Positions 35,009 through 46,123 are shown, numbered from the stretch's first letter. The stretch: DNA of 64,000 bases from VRUE01 sp036266075 (GCA_036266075.1 DATANV010000027.1:26564-90563); one strand, 5' to 3'. Made by a program: numbers and translations. The notes: generated by a model not told the origin, from the letters alone.

Positions 35009-35526
35009 TGGAGAGGATCCCCGACACTCCACTGCAGGCCAATCCATTGCTGCGCTCACTGGCAGTCCATGGCGTGGACTTCGTCGTCATCGGCGGATTG
35101 GCCGGCCTCGCTCACGGATCGGCCTATCCAACCTACGATCTGGACATCGCGTATGCACGGGACAGGGCGAACGTTTCGCGGCTGGTCTCGGCCCTAGAGG
35201 AGATTGGGGTGACATTGCGCGGCGCGCCTGCGGAACTTCCCTTTCAGCTCGATGCGCGGACGATTGAAAATGGCTCCAACTTCACGTTCGACAGTCCATA
35301 TGGCAGCTTCGACATACTCGGGGAAGCGGCCGGAATCGCTCGCTACGAGGAGCTGCGGACCGAGGCGGTCGTCGCGACTATCGCCGAAATCGAAGTCCGC
35401 GTTGCCTCGATCGATCACCTGATCGCTATGAAGCGCGCTGCCAATCGCCCCAAGGACAAGCTGATGGTCGAGGAGTACATCGTGATCGCCGACGAGCAGA
35501 AGCGGCTCGGCAAGGCGGGCGAGTAG
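35008..35526 (+). CDS. Nucleotidyltransferase-fold protein (AbiEii/MNT-like)
   Basis: The 172-residue protein has VDFVVIGGLAGLAHGSAYPTYDLDIAYA, the GG...T.DLD core of DNA-polymerase-beta-like nucleotidyltransferases with both metal aspartates, and SIDHLIAMKRAANRPKDK, typical of AbiEii/DUF1814-related proteins. It could add a nucleotide to a protein or tRNA and act as toxin to the coupled HTH protein. Biological role is inferred from the pairing only. Confidence 0.82.
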   Translation: MERIPDTPLQANPLLRSLAVHGVDFVVIGGLAGLAHGSAYPTYDLDIAYARDRANVSRLVSALEEIGVTLRGAPAELPFQLDARTIENGSNFTFDSPYGSFDILGEAAGIARYEELRTEAVVATIAEIEVRVASIDHLIAMKRAANRPKDKLMVEEYIVIADEQKRLGKAGE

Positions 35527-35531
35527 TCGAA

Positions 35532-36974
35532 TCAGGCGGTCGAGAGACCGCGCGCAACCTCGACCAGCAGGCGGACGCCGATGCCGCTGGCGTCGTTGCC
35601 GGTGTAGGCGCGGCCGACGTCCCAAGCGGTGCCGGCGATGTCGACATGCGCCCAGGGGGTGGCGCCGACGAACTCCTCGAGGAAGGCGCCGGCGTAGATC
35701 GTCCCCGCCTTGCGCTTGGCGGCGGCGTTGGTCAGGTCGGCGACGGTGCCCTTGGTCAGCTCCTTGTACTCGGGGTGGAGCGGCAGCCGCCAGACCAGCT
35801 CGCCGGTCGTCTCGCCGGCCCTTTCGACTTCGGCGGCGAGCTCGTCGTCGTTGGAGATGACCGCGGCGTAGGTCGAGCCGAGGGCGATCAGCACGGCGCC
35901 GGTGAGGGTCGCGATGTCGACGATCCGCTCGGCGCCCAGCTCGACTGCGTAGGCGAGCGCGTCGGCGAGGATCAGGCGGCCCTCGGCGTCGGTGTTGTTG
36001 ACCTCGACCGTCTTGCCGTTGTACTGCGTGATCACGTCCCCGGGCTTGATCGCCGTGCCGGAAGGCATGTTCTCGGTCGAGGGGACGATCGCTACCAGGT
36101 TCACCGCGAGCCCCAGCTCGGCGATCGCGCCCACTGCCTCGATCACCGCGGCGGCGCCCGACATGTCCATCTTCATCTCGTGCATCGCGGCCGGCGGCTT
36201 CAGCGAGATGCCGCCGGTGTCGAAGGTGACGCCCTTGCCGACCAGGCCGAGCGTCGGTCCCGAGCCGCCTCCCTCGTAGCGCATGACAATCAACTTCGGC
36301 TCCTCGGTGCTGCCCTGGCTGACCGCGACGAGGCCGCCCATCTTCTTGGCGGCGACCTCTTCGCGGCCGAGCACGTCGGTGCTGACCGCGGCGTGCGCCG
36401 AGGCGATCTCACGAGCGTGGCGGCCGAGGAACGAGGGCGTCGCGACATTGGCGGGAAGGCTCTGCAGGTCGCGGGCGCGGTTCTGCGCCTCGGCGCAGAC
36501 GCGGGCCGCGTTGGCAGCGCCGGCCACGCTCTCCGGAGCGAGCACCGTCAGCGACTCGACCGGGGGAGTGGGAGCGTCATCCGGATCGCCGCTGCGGAAG
36601 CGGTCGAAGCGGTAGGAGGCGAGGATCGTGCCCGTGACCAGCGCCGCGGCGATCGCCTCCCCGTCGTCTTGCAACTCCAAGGGCAGCCAGGCGAGCTGGC
36701 GTGCCCCGAGCTTCTCGGCCTCCTTGGCGGCGAGCGCTGCCGCGACCCGCGCCCGCTCGGGCTCGAACTCCTCGCGCTTGCCGAGGCCGACGACGAGCCC
36801 GCGCCACGGTTCGTCTGGGTGGACCAGAGACAGCTCTTCGAGGTCTGCCTTGGCGTAGCTGGCTCCGAACGCCAGAGCCAGCTCGCGGGGCAGATCGTCG
36901 CCCTCGAACAGCCCGGCGACGATCAGGTCGGCCTCGATCTGCGCGAACGGCTGTTGAGTGACCTCCACCTCCAT
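35532..36974 (-). CDS. pepA: Leucyl aminopeptidase (M17)
   Basis: The 480-residue protein has an N-terminal macro-like domain and the M17 catalytic domain with GKGVTFDTGGISLKPPAAMHEMKMDMSGAAAV (metal ligands Lys, Asp) and the signature NNTDAEGRLILADAL (metal Asp/Glu and catalytic Arg). It would be a hexameric two-metal peptidase in the cytoplasm. I choose ATG 36974 because the family starts at this point; the frame is open upstream through the divergent thiolase promoter, which has no coding meaning. Confidence 0.96.
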   Translation of the reverse strand: MEVEVTQQPFAQIEADLIVAGLFEGDDLPRELALAFGASYAKADLEELSLVHPDEPWRGLVVGLGKREEFEPERARVAAALAAKEAEKLGARQLAWLPLELQDDGEAIAAALVTGTILASYRFDRFRSGDPDDAPTPPVESLTVLAPESVAGAANAARVCAEAQNRARDLQSLPANVATPSFLGRHAREIASAHAAVSTDVLGREEVAAKKMGGLVAVSQGSTEEPKLIVMRYEGGGSGPTLGLVGKGVTFDTGGISLKPPAAMHEMKMDMSGAAAVIEAVGAIAELGLAVNLVAIVPSTENMPSGTAIKPGDVITQYNGKTVEVNNTDAEGRLILADALAYAVELGAERIVDIATLTGAVLIALGSTYAAVISNDDELAAEVERAGETTGELVWRLPLHPEYKELTKGTVADLTNAAAKRKAGTIYAGAFLEEFVGATPWAHVDIAGTAWDVGRAYTGNDASGIGVRLLVEVARGLSTA

Positions 36975-37024
36975 GGCAGCCGAGTCTATGGCCTCCCATC
37001 GCGCGGTTCTCGCCCACCCATTGC

Positions 37025-37040
37025 GTGACCAAGCAGTCAC
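37025..37040. promoter_or_regulatory. TGAC-N6-GTCA dyad upstream of the thiolase gene
   Basis: GTGACCAAGCAGTCAC is a dyad (GTGAC-N6-GTCAC) in the 159-base divergent region between pepA and the thiolase. The TetR-type dyad before etfB (41523-41538) has the same TGAC-N6-GTCA frame and the same right half CAGTCA, suggesting one regulator for both. Confidence 0.5.
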
Positions 37041-37133
37041 AACTCCGTGCCCTAGCTCGCTATCGTCTCTATCAGGGCCATGCGGCCCATACGAGCCGAG
37101 ATCCGGCATAAACCGACGCAGAAAGGCCGCCAG

Positions 37134-38318
<1,185 letters not shown>

Positions 38319-38342
38319 CGCGCGGCCGCTGCAAACCGACGA

Positions 38343-38381
38343 GTGCTCCGTTAGGGGTCGATAGACCACTTAACGGAGCAC
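38343..38381. repeat. Two-level palindrome after the thiolase gene
   Basis: GTGCTCCGTTA (38343-38353) pairs with TAACGGAGCAC (38371-38381); inside, GGTC-GATA-GACC makes a second stem. The architecture is that of families A-C but the sequence differs and I find no second copy in the window. No T-run follows. Confidence 0.75.
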
Positions 38382-38406
38382 GCATCGCGGTCGCTCGAGG
38401 GACGTA

Positions 38407-39192
38407 ATGAGTCGAGCAGCGGCATTTTTCGATCTGGACAAGACCCTGATGGCGGGGTCGTCGGGGATGCAGTTCGCTCGCATTGCGACCCGGCATGGGA
38501 TCGTCGGGCGGCGGCTGCTGGCGAGCTGGGCGGTGGAGCACCTGCGCTACCGGTTGCGCGGGACCACCGACGAGCGCACCGCCGACGTGCTGCGGGCGGC
38601 GCGCGGGCTGATCGCCGGCGTCTCGGCGCGGGCCCTGGAACGGATGAACCCTGAGGTTATGGCGGCGATCCTGCCGCGCGTCTACCCGCAGATGCTGGAC
38701 GAGGTCTACGCCCACCAGGACGCCGGCCGGGCCACCTTCATCGTCAGCGCCGCCGGCAACGGGGTGGTGGAACCGCTCGCCGCGGTCCTCGGGATGGACG
38801 GCGGGATCGGCACCCGCTACGAGATCGGCGAGGACGGTGCCTTCACCGGCCGCTTCGATGGCCCGTTCGTCTACGGCCCGGGAAAGGTCGAGGCGATGGA
38901 GGCGTTCGCGGACCAGCACGGGATCGACCTCTCGGCGTCCTACGCCTACTCGGACTCGGTCTCCGACCTACCGATGCTGCGCGCCGTTGGCCATCCCGTG
39001 GTCGTTAACCCGGATCCGCCCCTGGCCGAGGTCGCCGAGCAGGAAGGCTGGCAGACGATGCGCTTCGAGCGTCTCGGTCGCCGCCTGGTCGCCCTCGCCG
39101 TCACCCTCTTGGCGACGTCCGCCGGCTTCGGCGCCTCCCGCATCGCCGCCCGCCGTAAGCCCCCTCCTCGTCGCTTCCCCGCAAGGCGCTGA
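38407..39192 (+). CDS. HAD-IB family phosphatase (SerB-like)
   Basis: The 261-residue protein has HAD motif I FFDLDKTLMAGSSG (nucleophile Asp9, Asp11), motif II FIVSAAGNGVVEPLAAVLGMD, the lysine in GPGKVEAMEAFA, and motif III YAYSDSVSDLPMLRAVGHPVVVNPD. It resembles the family that includes phosphoserine phosphatase and the HAD-IB partners of lipid acyltransferases (CicA/PlsC-linked). A C-terminal hydrophobic helix (LVALAVTLLATSAGFG) and Arg/Pro-rich tail suggest membrane attachment. Substrate unknown. Confidence 0.9.
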   Translation: MSRAAAFFDLDKTLMAGSSGMQFARIATRHGIVGRRLLASWAVEHLRYRLRGTTDERTADVLRAARGLIAGVSARALERMNPEVMAAILPRVYPQMLDEVYAHQDAGRATFIVSAAGNGVVEPLAAVLGMDGGIGTRYEIGEDGAFTGRFDGPFVYGPGKVEAMEAFADQHGIDLSASYAYSDSVSDLPMLRAVGHPVVVNPDPPLAEVAEQEGWQTMRFERLGRRLVALAVTLLATSAGFGASRIAARRKPPPRRFPARR

Positions 39193-39201
39193 TCAGCCCC
39201 G

Positions 39202-39280
39202 CCAACCCCCCGCTGGGACGTGCCGGGAGTTAGACACCACTGAGGGCAGTCAATCACCGGCACGTCCCGGCGGGGGTTGG
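39202..39280. repeat. Intergenic palindrome, family A copy 4 (extended arms)
   Basis: The family A core (GGGACGTGCCGG ... CCGGCACGTCCC) is here extended outward by CCAACCCCC.GC on the left (39202-39213) and GCGGGGGTTGG on the right (39270-39280), giving nearly perfect arms of about 29 bases. The loop TAGACACCACTGAGGGCAGT matches copy 2 except at two positions. The left inner arm has GGGAGTT instead of GGTGATT. Confidence 0.88.
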
Positions 39281-39305
39281 ACTGAGGCGGGCCTAGACTG
39301 TTGGC

Positions 39306-40925
<1,620 letters not shown>

Positions 40926-40937
40926 CGCCATCTCCGA

Positions 40938-40981
40938 TGAGGTCGTATTTCTTTCGGTATGCGGAAACAAGTGCGACCTCA
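40938..40981. repeat. Intergenic palindrome, family B copy 2
   Basis: The left arm TGAGGTCGTATTTCTTT begins at 40938 and the right arm AAACAAGTGCGACCTCA is at 40965-40981, with three mismatches. The right half (GCGGAAACAAGTGCGACCTCA) closely matches copy 1 at 23285-23332. It separates the two mutase subunit genes. Confidence 0.8.
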
Positions 40982-41019
40982 GCAGCTGGGGCGTGTGAGC
41001 CTTTAGTCTTCCGGTCGCA

Positions 41020-41445
41020 ATGGAGGCCGCAACCGCCCGCAAGATTCGTGTCGTCGTCGCCAAGCCCGGCTTGGATGGGCACGACCGTGGCGCCAAGATC
41101 ATCGCCCGGGCGCTGCGTGACGCCGGCATGGAGGTGATCTACACCGGCCTGCACCAGACGCCGGAGCAGATCGCCGAGACGGTGATCCAGGAGGACGCCG
41201 ACGCGGTCGGTCTCTCGATCCTCTCCGGCGCTCACATGACGCTGGTGCCGAGGGTGGTCGAGCTGCTCAAGGCGCAGGGCGTCGACGACGTCCTGGTCAC
41301 CGTGGGCGGCACGATCCCGGCCGAGGACATCCCCGAGCTGAAGCAGCTCGGGGTTGCCGCCGTCTTCACCCCCGGCGCCGGCACCGATGAGATCGTCGAC
41401 TTCATCGCAAAGGGCGCCGCAGAGCGCCACGCGCAGGGCGCCTGA
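41020..41445 (+). CDS. B12-binding small subunit of the acyl-CoA mutase
   Basis: The 141-residue protein is a single cobalamin-binding Rossmann domain. The base-off/His-on motif is in GLDGHDRGAK (Asp19-x-His21-x-x-Gly24), where His21 replaces dimethylbenzimidazole on cobalt. GLSILSGAHMTLVP and VTVGGTIPAEDI complete the family pattern. Its length matches free-standing small subunits such as IcmB. It lies 94 bases after the large-subunit gene, with palindrome B2 between them. Confidence 0.94.
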   Translation: MEAATARKIRVVVAKPGLDGHDRGAKIIARALRDAGMEVIYTGLHQTPEQIAETVIQEDADAVGLSILSGAHMTLVPRVVELLKAQGVDDVLVTVGGTIPAEDIPELKQLGVAAVFTPGAGTDEIVDFIAKGAAERHAQGA

Positions 41446-41522
41446 GCGCGCCCTCAAGGCCGCGCTCGTGTGATATCGATCACCGCCGAGCGTCACACCA
41501 TCGCGTGTAATAGATAGACTGA

Positions 41523-41538
41523 TTGACTGGTCAGTCAA
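41523..41538. promoter_or_regulatory. TetR-type operator upstream of etfB
   Basis: TTGACTG-GT-CAGTCAA has perfect 7-bp arms and lies 33 bases before the etfB start codon, with AT-rich sequence (TAATAGATAGACT) just upstream as possible -10. Repression by a TetR/FadR-type acyl-CoA sensor is inferred. See the related dyad at 37025. Confidence 0.6.
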
Positions 41539-41570
41539 CCACCCTGAGCAACAGCCAAGGAGGCTTCAAC

Positions 41571-42362
41571 TTGAAGATCTGCGTCCTGGTCAAGGAGGTA
41601 CCGGACGCCGCCGTCCAGAAGCGAATCGACCCCGGGACGATGCGCTTGGACCGCAGCGGCGAGAAGAACTTGAACCCCTTCGACACCCACGCCATCGAGG
41701 CCGCCATGCAGATCAAGGAGGGCGGCGCGATCCCGGTCGAGGAGGTCGTCGCGGTGACGATGGGCCCCGATTCCGCGGTCCGCGCGCTGCACAAGGCGGT
41801 GGCGCTCGGCGCCGATCGCTCGGTGCATCTCTCCGATGACGAGCTGGCGGGCTCCGACGTCTGCGCCACCGGCTATTCGCTGGCCAAGGTGCTGGAGTCC
41901 GAGAGCCCCGACTTGGTGCTGCTCGGCCAGCAGTCCGACGACGGCGAGTGCTACACGATCGGCGCCGTTGTCGCCGACCATCTGCAGATGCCCTCGCTGA
42001 CGCAGGTGATCAAGATCGACGTCAGCGACGGCAAGCTGCGCTGCGAGCGCCAGGCCGAGTACGGCTACGACACCGTCGAGGTCGAGCTGCCGGCCGTGAT
42101 CAGCGTCGGCGACGCGATCAACGAGCCGCGCTACCCGAGCCTCAAAGCGATCATGGGGGCGAAGAAAAAACCGCTCGACGGCAAGGCGACCGGCGACGTC
42201 GGCATCGACGCCGGCATGGTCGGCGAGAGCGGCTCCAAGACGGCCGTCCTCGCGCTCAACCCGCCGCCGCCCAAGGAAGCCGGCGAGATCATCGAGGACG
42301 AGGACACCAACGAGACGGTCGAGAAGATCGTCGCCTGGCTCGACGAGAGGAAGCTGATCTAG
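41571..42362 (+). CDS. etfB: Electron transfer flavoprotein beta subunit
   Basis: The 263-residue protein starts at TTG 41571, seven bases after AAGGAGG (41557-41563), giving KICVLVKEVPDAA. Family signatures are NPFDTHAIEAAMQIKEGG, VTMGPDSAVRALHKAVALGADR, and VLLGQQSDDGECYTIGAVVADHL. It binds AMP and docks acyl-CoA dehydrogenases. It is directly followed by etfA. A TetR-type dyad and possibly a shared regulator with the thiolase lie upstream. Confidence 0.96.
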   Translation: MKICVLVKEVPDAAVQKRIDPGTMRLDRSGEKNLNPFDTHAIEAAMQIKEGGAIPVEEVVAVTMGPDSAVRALHKAVALGADRSVHLSDDELAGSDVCATGYSLAKVLESESPDLVLLGQQSDDGECYTIGAVVADHLQMPSLTQVIKIDVSDGKLRCERQAEYGYDTVEVELPAVISVGDAINEPRYPSLKAIMGAKKKPLDGKATGDVGIDAGMVGESGSKTAVLALNPPPPKEAGEIIEDEDTNETVEKIVAWLDERKLI

Positions 42363-43337
42363 ATGGCAGGCATTCTGACCTACGCCCTCCACGACGACGA
42401 GGGCAACTTCAACAAGAACTCGCTCGGGGCGATCTCCGAGGCGGCAAAGCTGGCCGGCGAGCTGGGCGGCGAGGCCGCTGCGCTGGTCGTCGGCGAGGTC
42501 GGCGACGAGGCCTGCGCCTCGCTCGGCAACTGGGGCGCGGCGAAGGTCTACCGGGCCAAGGGCGTGCCCGAGGGGCTCGCCCAGCCGATCGTCGACGCGA
42601 TGGCCAAGGTCATCCAGGACGAGGGCTTCACCTACGCGCTGTTCGGCGGCGGCCTGCTTGGCTTCGAGATCGGCGCCGGCCTGACCGCGCGGCTGAATGC
42701 CGGCGTGACGATGGAGGTGACCGAGGTCAAGGTGCAGGACGGCAAGCTGGTCGCCGAGCGCCCGATCCTGCAGGACTCCCAGATCGCCGACGTCGGCTAC
42801 GTCAGCGAGCCGGGCATCATCATCGGCCGCCTCAACGCCTTCGACGCCAACGAGAGCGGCGGCAGCGCCGAGGTCGTCGACGTCGACGTCGAGCTCTCGC
42901 CGTGGTCGACCAAGGCGACGATGGTCCAGCGCGGCGAGCAGCGCGGCGCCGACGTCAACATCGAGGACGCCGACATCCTCGTCGGCGGAGGCCGCGGCCT
43001 CGGCGCCGCCGAGGGCTTCAAGCAGTGCGAGGAACTGGCCGAGGCGATGGGCGGTGCGGTGGCGGCGACCCGCGCGGTGGTCGACGCCGGCTGGTACCCC
43101 TACGCGGCCCAGATCGGCCAGACCGGCAAGACGGTCGCGCCGAAGCTCTACCTGGCCGCCGGCATCTCCGGCGCGATCCAGCACAAGGTCGGGATGCAGA
43201 GCTCGGAGAACATCCTCGCGATTAACAAGGACCAGAACGCGCCGATCTTCGAGTTCTCGGACCTCGGCGTGGTCGGCGACCTGCACAAGATCGTCCCCAA
43301 GCTGACCGAGGCGATCAAGGCAAAGAAGGGAGGCTGA
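42363..43337 (+). CDS. etfA: Electron transfer flavoprotein alpha subunit
   Basis: The 324-residue protein binds FAD in its C-terminal domain: DILVGGGRGLGAAEGFKQCEELAEAMGGAVAATRAVVDAGWYPYAAQIGQTGKTVAPKLYLA followed by GISGAIQHKVGMQSSENILAINKD is the classical signature. It starts one base after etfB ends. The last codons and the stop overlap a 15-bp hairpin that separates it from the quinone oxidoreductase gene. Confidence 0.96.
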   Translation: MAGILTYALHDDEGNFNKNSLGAISEAAKLAGELGGEAAALVVGEVGDEACASLGNWGAAKVYRAKGVPEGLAQPIVDAMAKVIQDEGFTYALFGGGLLGFEIGAGLTARLNAGVTMEVTEVKVQDGKLVAERPILQDSQIADVGYVSEPGIIIGRLNAFDANESGGSAEVVDVDVELSPWSTKATMVQRGEQRGADVNIEDADILVGGGRGLGAAEGFKQCEELAEAMGGAVAATRAVVDAGWYPYAAQIGQTGKTVAPKLYLAAGISGAIQHKVGMQSSENILAINKDQNAPIFEFSDLGVVGDLHKIVPKLTEAIKAKKGG

Positions 43338-43359
43338 GCCCAGCGGCTCAGCCTCCCTT
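43326..43359 (+). terminator. 15-bp hairpin across the etfA stop codon
   Basis: AAGGGAGGCTGAGCC (43326-43340) pairs perfectly with GGCTCAGCCTCCCTT (43345-43359) around CAGC. The stop TGA lies in the left arm. No T-run follows and the next gene is 24 bases away, so it is more likely an attenuator or 3' stabiliser that sets EtfBA above the oxidoreductase than a full terminator. Confidence 0.6.
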
Positions 43360-43382
43360 CGACCGCGCAAAAGGAGCCACAG

Positions 43383-45089
43383 ATGCCCGCCGTCAAGCCC
43401 ATCGATTTCCCGCCGCCGTTCGACTCTGCCGACGTGATCGGCCCTCCGACCGATCCGGTCGACGACCGGATCGAGGTCGGCGTCGCGATCGTCGGCGGCG
43501 GCCCCGCTGGGCTTGCCTGCGCCAACAAGCTGATGCAGCTGCTCGAGGACGAGCCCGAGCTGACCGAGAAGCTGGGCGAAGTCCCGGTCGCGGTGATCGA
43601 GAAGGGCAAAGTCGCCGGGGCGCACCTGCTCTCCGGGGCGAACGTCGATCCCTCGGCTCTGACCCGGCTGTTCCCGGACCTCGATCCGGCCGACTGGCCG
43701 CCGGTCTACCAGGAGGTCACCAAGGACGCCACCTACTTCCTCACCTCGAAGGCGGCGATCCCGCTGAAGCCGCCGCCGCCGAACTTCCGCAAAGAGGGCA
43801 CCTACACGCTCTCGGTCTCGAAACTCGGTCGCTTCCTCGCCGAGAAAGCCGAAGAGGCCGGCGTCTACATCCTCTCCGAGACCGCCGCGACCAAGCTGCT
43901 GGTCGAGGACCGGATCGTCAAGGGCGTGCGCTCCGGCGACCGCGGCCGCGGCAAGGACGGCGAGGAGCTGGGCAACTTCGAGCCGGGGTCCGACGTCGTC
44001 GCCAAGGCGACGGTGCTGGCCGAGGGCACGATCGGCCACCTGACCTACGCGGCCTACGACTACTTCGACATGCACGGCTCCGACCCGCAGGCCTGGGAGC
44101 TCGGGGTCAAGGAGGTCTGGGAGGTGCCGAAGCCGCTCGACCGGGTGATCCACACGCTCGGCTGGCCGCTGCGCTGGAGCCCCAAATACAAGGAGGCGGG
44201 CGGCAGCTTCATCTACCCGATGGGCGAGGACAAGGTCTGCTTTGGGCTGGTCGTCGGCCTCGACTACACCGATGCGACCTTCAGCGTCCACGACGCCCTG
44301 CAGCAGTTCAAGACACACCCCTTCATCAAGAAGATCATCGAGGGCGGCAAGCGGGTCGGCTGGGGCGCGAAGACGATTCCCTCGGGCGGCTACTGGGCGC
44401 TGCCGAAGCGCTTCTCGGTGCCGGGCATGGTGGTCGCAGGCGACGCCGCGGGGATGGTCAACATCGCCGAACTCGCCGGCATCCACTACGCGATGCACGC
44501 CGGCATGTACGCGGCGGAAGCGATCGTCGAGTCGCTCAAGGCCGACGTCAACTCGGTCAACTTCGAGAGCTACGACAAGAAGATCCGCGACTCGGTGATC
44601 GAGAAGGACCTCTACCGCTCGCGCAACATGAAGCAGCCGCTGACCAGGGGCCTGATCTTCGGCGGCATGATGGGCTCGGCGATGGTCGCCACCAAAGGCG
44701 CCTTCCCGGGCGGCCACTGGAAGGTCGAGGACAACGCCGAGCCGGCGATGCACCTCGGCAAGGCCGGCGACAAGTACCCCAAGCCCGACAACGAGCTGAC
44801 CTTCAACAAGCTCGACTCGGTCTTCCTCTCGGGCAACGCGACCCGCGACGACGCCCCCAATCACGTCCGCATCCAGACCAAGGTGCCGCGCGAGATCGCC
44901 CAGACCTGGGTCTCGATGTGCCCCGCCCAGGTCTACGAGATCCCCGACGAGCAGCTGGAGAACGGCGCCACCGAGGTAGACGTCCACGTCACCGCCTCCA
45001 ACTGCGTGCAGTGCGGGGCGATCACCGCCAAGGGTGGGCGTTTGACCCTGCCCGAGGGCGGTGACGGGCCGCTGTACCAGGAGACGTAG
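43383..45089 (+). CDS. Electron transfer flavoprotein-ubiquinone oxidoreductase
   Basis: The 568-residue protein has an FAD domain (VAIVGGGPAGLACANKL), VIEKGKVAGAHLLSGANVDPSAL, and GDAAGMVNIAELAGIHYAMHAG, typical of ETF-QO. It transfers electrons from EtfBA to the quinone pool at the membrane. The C-terminal ferredoxin-like part has Cys513 (MCPAQVYE), Cys541 and Cys544 (NCVQCGAITAK), but the fourth expected ligand at 547 is Ile. It may hold a three-ligand or altered cluster. AAAAGGAG lies before the ATG. The gene ends the etf operon. Confidence 0.95.
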   Translation: MPAVKPIDFPPPFDSADVIGPPTDPVDDRIEVGVAIVGGGPAGLACANKLMQLLEDEPELTEKLGEVPVAVIEKGKVAGAHLLSGANVDPSALTRLFPDLDPADWPPVYQEVTKDATYFLTSKAAIPLKPPPPNFRKEGTYTLSVSKLGRFLAEKAEEAGVYILSETAATKLLVEDRIVKGVRSGDRGRGKDGEELGNFEPGSDVVAKATVLAEGTIGHLTYAAYDYFDMHGSDPQAWELGVKEVWEVPKPLDRVIHTLGWPLRWSPKYKEAGGSFIYPMGEDKVCFGLVVGLDYTDATFSVHDALQQFKTHPFIKKIIEGGKRVGWGAKTIPSGGYWALPKRFSVPGMVVAGDAAGMVNIAELAGIHYAMHAGMYAAEAIVESLKADVNSVNFESYDKKIRDSVIEKDLYRSRNMKQPLTRGLIFGGMMGSAMVATKGAFPGGHWKVEDNAEPAMHLGKAGDKYPKPDNELTFNKLDSVFLSGNATRDDAPNHVRIQTKVPREIAQTWVSMCPAQVYEIPDEQLENGATEVDVHVTASNCVQCGAITAKGGRLTLPEGGDGPLYQET

Positions 45090-45094
45090 GTGGG

Positions 45095-45188
45095 GGCGGG
45101 AATGACCGCCCCTCCACCGGACAAACGCAGGCCTAAATTAGGCCTGCGTTTTGAGTATCCGCCCGGCGGAGGGGCGGTCATCCCCGCC
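45095..45188. terminator. Nested hairpins with terminator after the etf operon
   Basis: The inner stem AAACGCAGGCC/GGCCTGCGTTT (45123-45133 and 45141-45151), loop TAAATTA, is followed by a T, a good bidirectional terminator. It is enclosed by outer arms at 45095-45115 and 45168-45188 (21 bases, one mismatch; core TGACCGCCCCTCC). The outer pair resembles the other two-level elements of this window. Confidence 0.75.
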
Positions 45189-45214
45189 TCTCCATCGCCA
45201 GCTAGGGTCGGCGC

Positions 45215-46111
45215 GTGGTGGCACTCGGCATAGCTTCTGCGGTGGGAGCTTCCGTGCTCTACAACGTTTCGATCGCGCTGCAGGCGTTGGAGGCGCGGCA
45301 GGTGCCGGGGGAGCACTCGCTGCGGGTGTCGTTGATCGGGAAGCTGGTGAGGAACCGGCGGTGGCTGGGGGCCACGGCGCTGGGGCTGCTGGGGTGGCCG
45401 CTGGAGATCGTCGCGTTGCTGCTGGCGCCGCTGACCGTGGTGCAGCCCTGCATCGCCAGCGGGCTGATCCTCCTGCTCTGGCTGGGGGCGACGCGGTTGG
45501 GTGAGCGGCCTGGGCGGCGCGAGGCGCTTGCCGTGGCGGCAATCGTCGCCGGGGTCGCGGGCGTCGGCCTGGCGGCGCCGGAGCGGAGCACCGATCACGC
45601 CGGCGCCGCGGCGATCGCAATCGCGCTGGTCGTCGTGGCGATTCCGGTGCTGCTGCCCTTCGGCCTGCGGCGCCGGGCGGACCGGATCGGCATGCTGATG
45701 GTGATTGGCGCCGGTAGCGGCTACGCCTGGACGGCGATTGCCAGCAAGCTGCTGACCGACGAGCTGGCCGCCGGCACGGCTTTCGCGGCGCTGGCCTGGC
45801 TCGCCACCGCGGCGGCCTCCGAGGGCCTTGCCCTGCTGAACGAGATGAGCGCCCTGCAGCGCCGCGCCGCGACCCATGTCGCCCCGGTCATGTTCGCCGT
45901 CCAGGTTCTCGTCCCGGTGCTGCTGGCGCCGCTGATCTTCGGCGAGTCTTGGGGGGATACCCCCTTCGGCGGCGCGGCTCTCGTCGCGTTCATGGCGTTG
46001 ACGCTTGCCGGCACCGTCGTCCTGGCCGGCTCGCGCAGCGTTGGCGTAGTCCTCCAATCGGCTCATGCCGATGGCCGCGCATCCGACATTGACCACACCT
46101 GGGTGGGGTAA
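45215..46111 (+). CDS. EamA/DMT-type transporter-like membrane protein
   Basis: The 298-residue protein has about nine membrane helices. The start is GTG 45215. The pattern of short helices with small residues (ASVLYNVSIALQALEARQ, PLTVVQPCIASGLILLLWLG, FGESWGDTPFGGAALVAFMAL) fits the DMT family, including the C-terminal PxxAxxxFGE motif. The cargo is unknown. The last eleven codons (RASDIDHTWVG) and the TAA stop are supplied by palindrome C1, so the C-terminus appears to have been replaced or extended by that element. Confidence 0.82.
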   Translation: MVALGIASAVGASVLYNVSIALQALEARQVPGEHSLRVSLIGKLVRNRRWLGATALGLLGWPLEIVALLLAPLTVVQPCIASGLILLLWLGATRLGERPGRREALAVAAIVAGVAGVGLAAPERSTDHAGAAAIAIALVVVAIPVLLPFGLRRRADRIGMLMVIGAGSGYAWTAIASKLLTDELAAGTAFAALAWLATAAASEGLALLNEMSALQRRAATHVAPVMFAVQVLVPVLLAPLIFGESWGDTPFGGAALVAFMALTLAGTVVLAGSRSVGVVLQSAHADGRASDIDHTWVG

Positions 46112-46123
46112 ATATCGGCTGCG
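46078..46123. repeat. Palindrome family C copy 1, overlapping a stop codon
   Basis: CGCATCCGACATT (46078-46090) faces AATATCGGCTGCG (46111-46123), two mismatches, around a G/C-rich centre (CACACCTGGGTGGGG). It matches copy 2 at 56128-56173. The transporter frame reads through its left half and stops inside it. Confidence 0.82.

Noticed and set aside
41535..44987. A 1150-codon open frame antisense to etfB, etfA and the ETF oxidoreductase
   Set aside because: It is a shadow frame: very long antisense frames are expected in GC-rich coding DNA. Composition is Asp/Arg/Leu/Val biased with no domain, and the sense genes are unmistakable.
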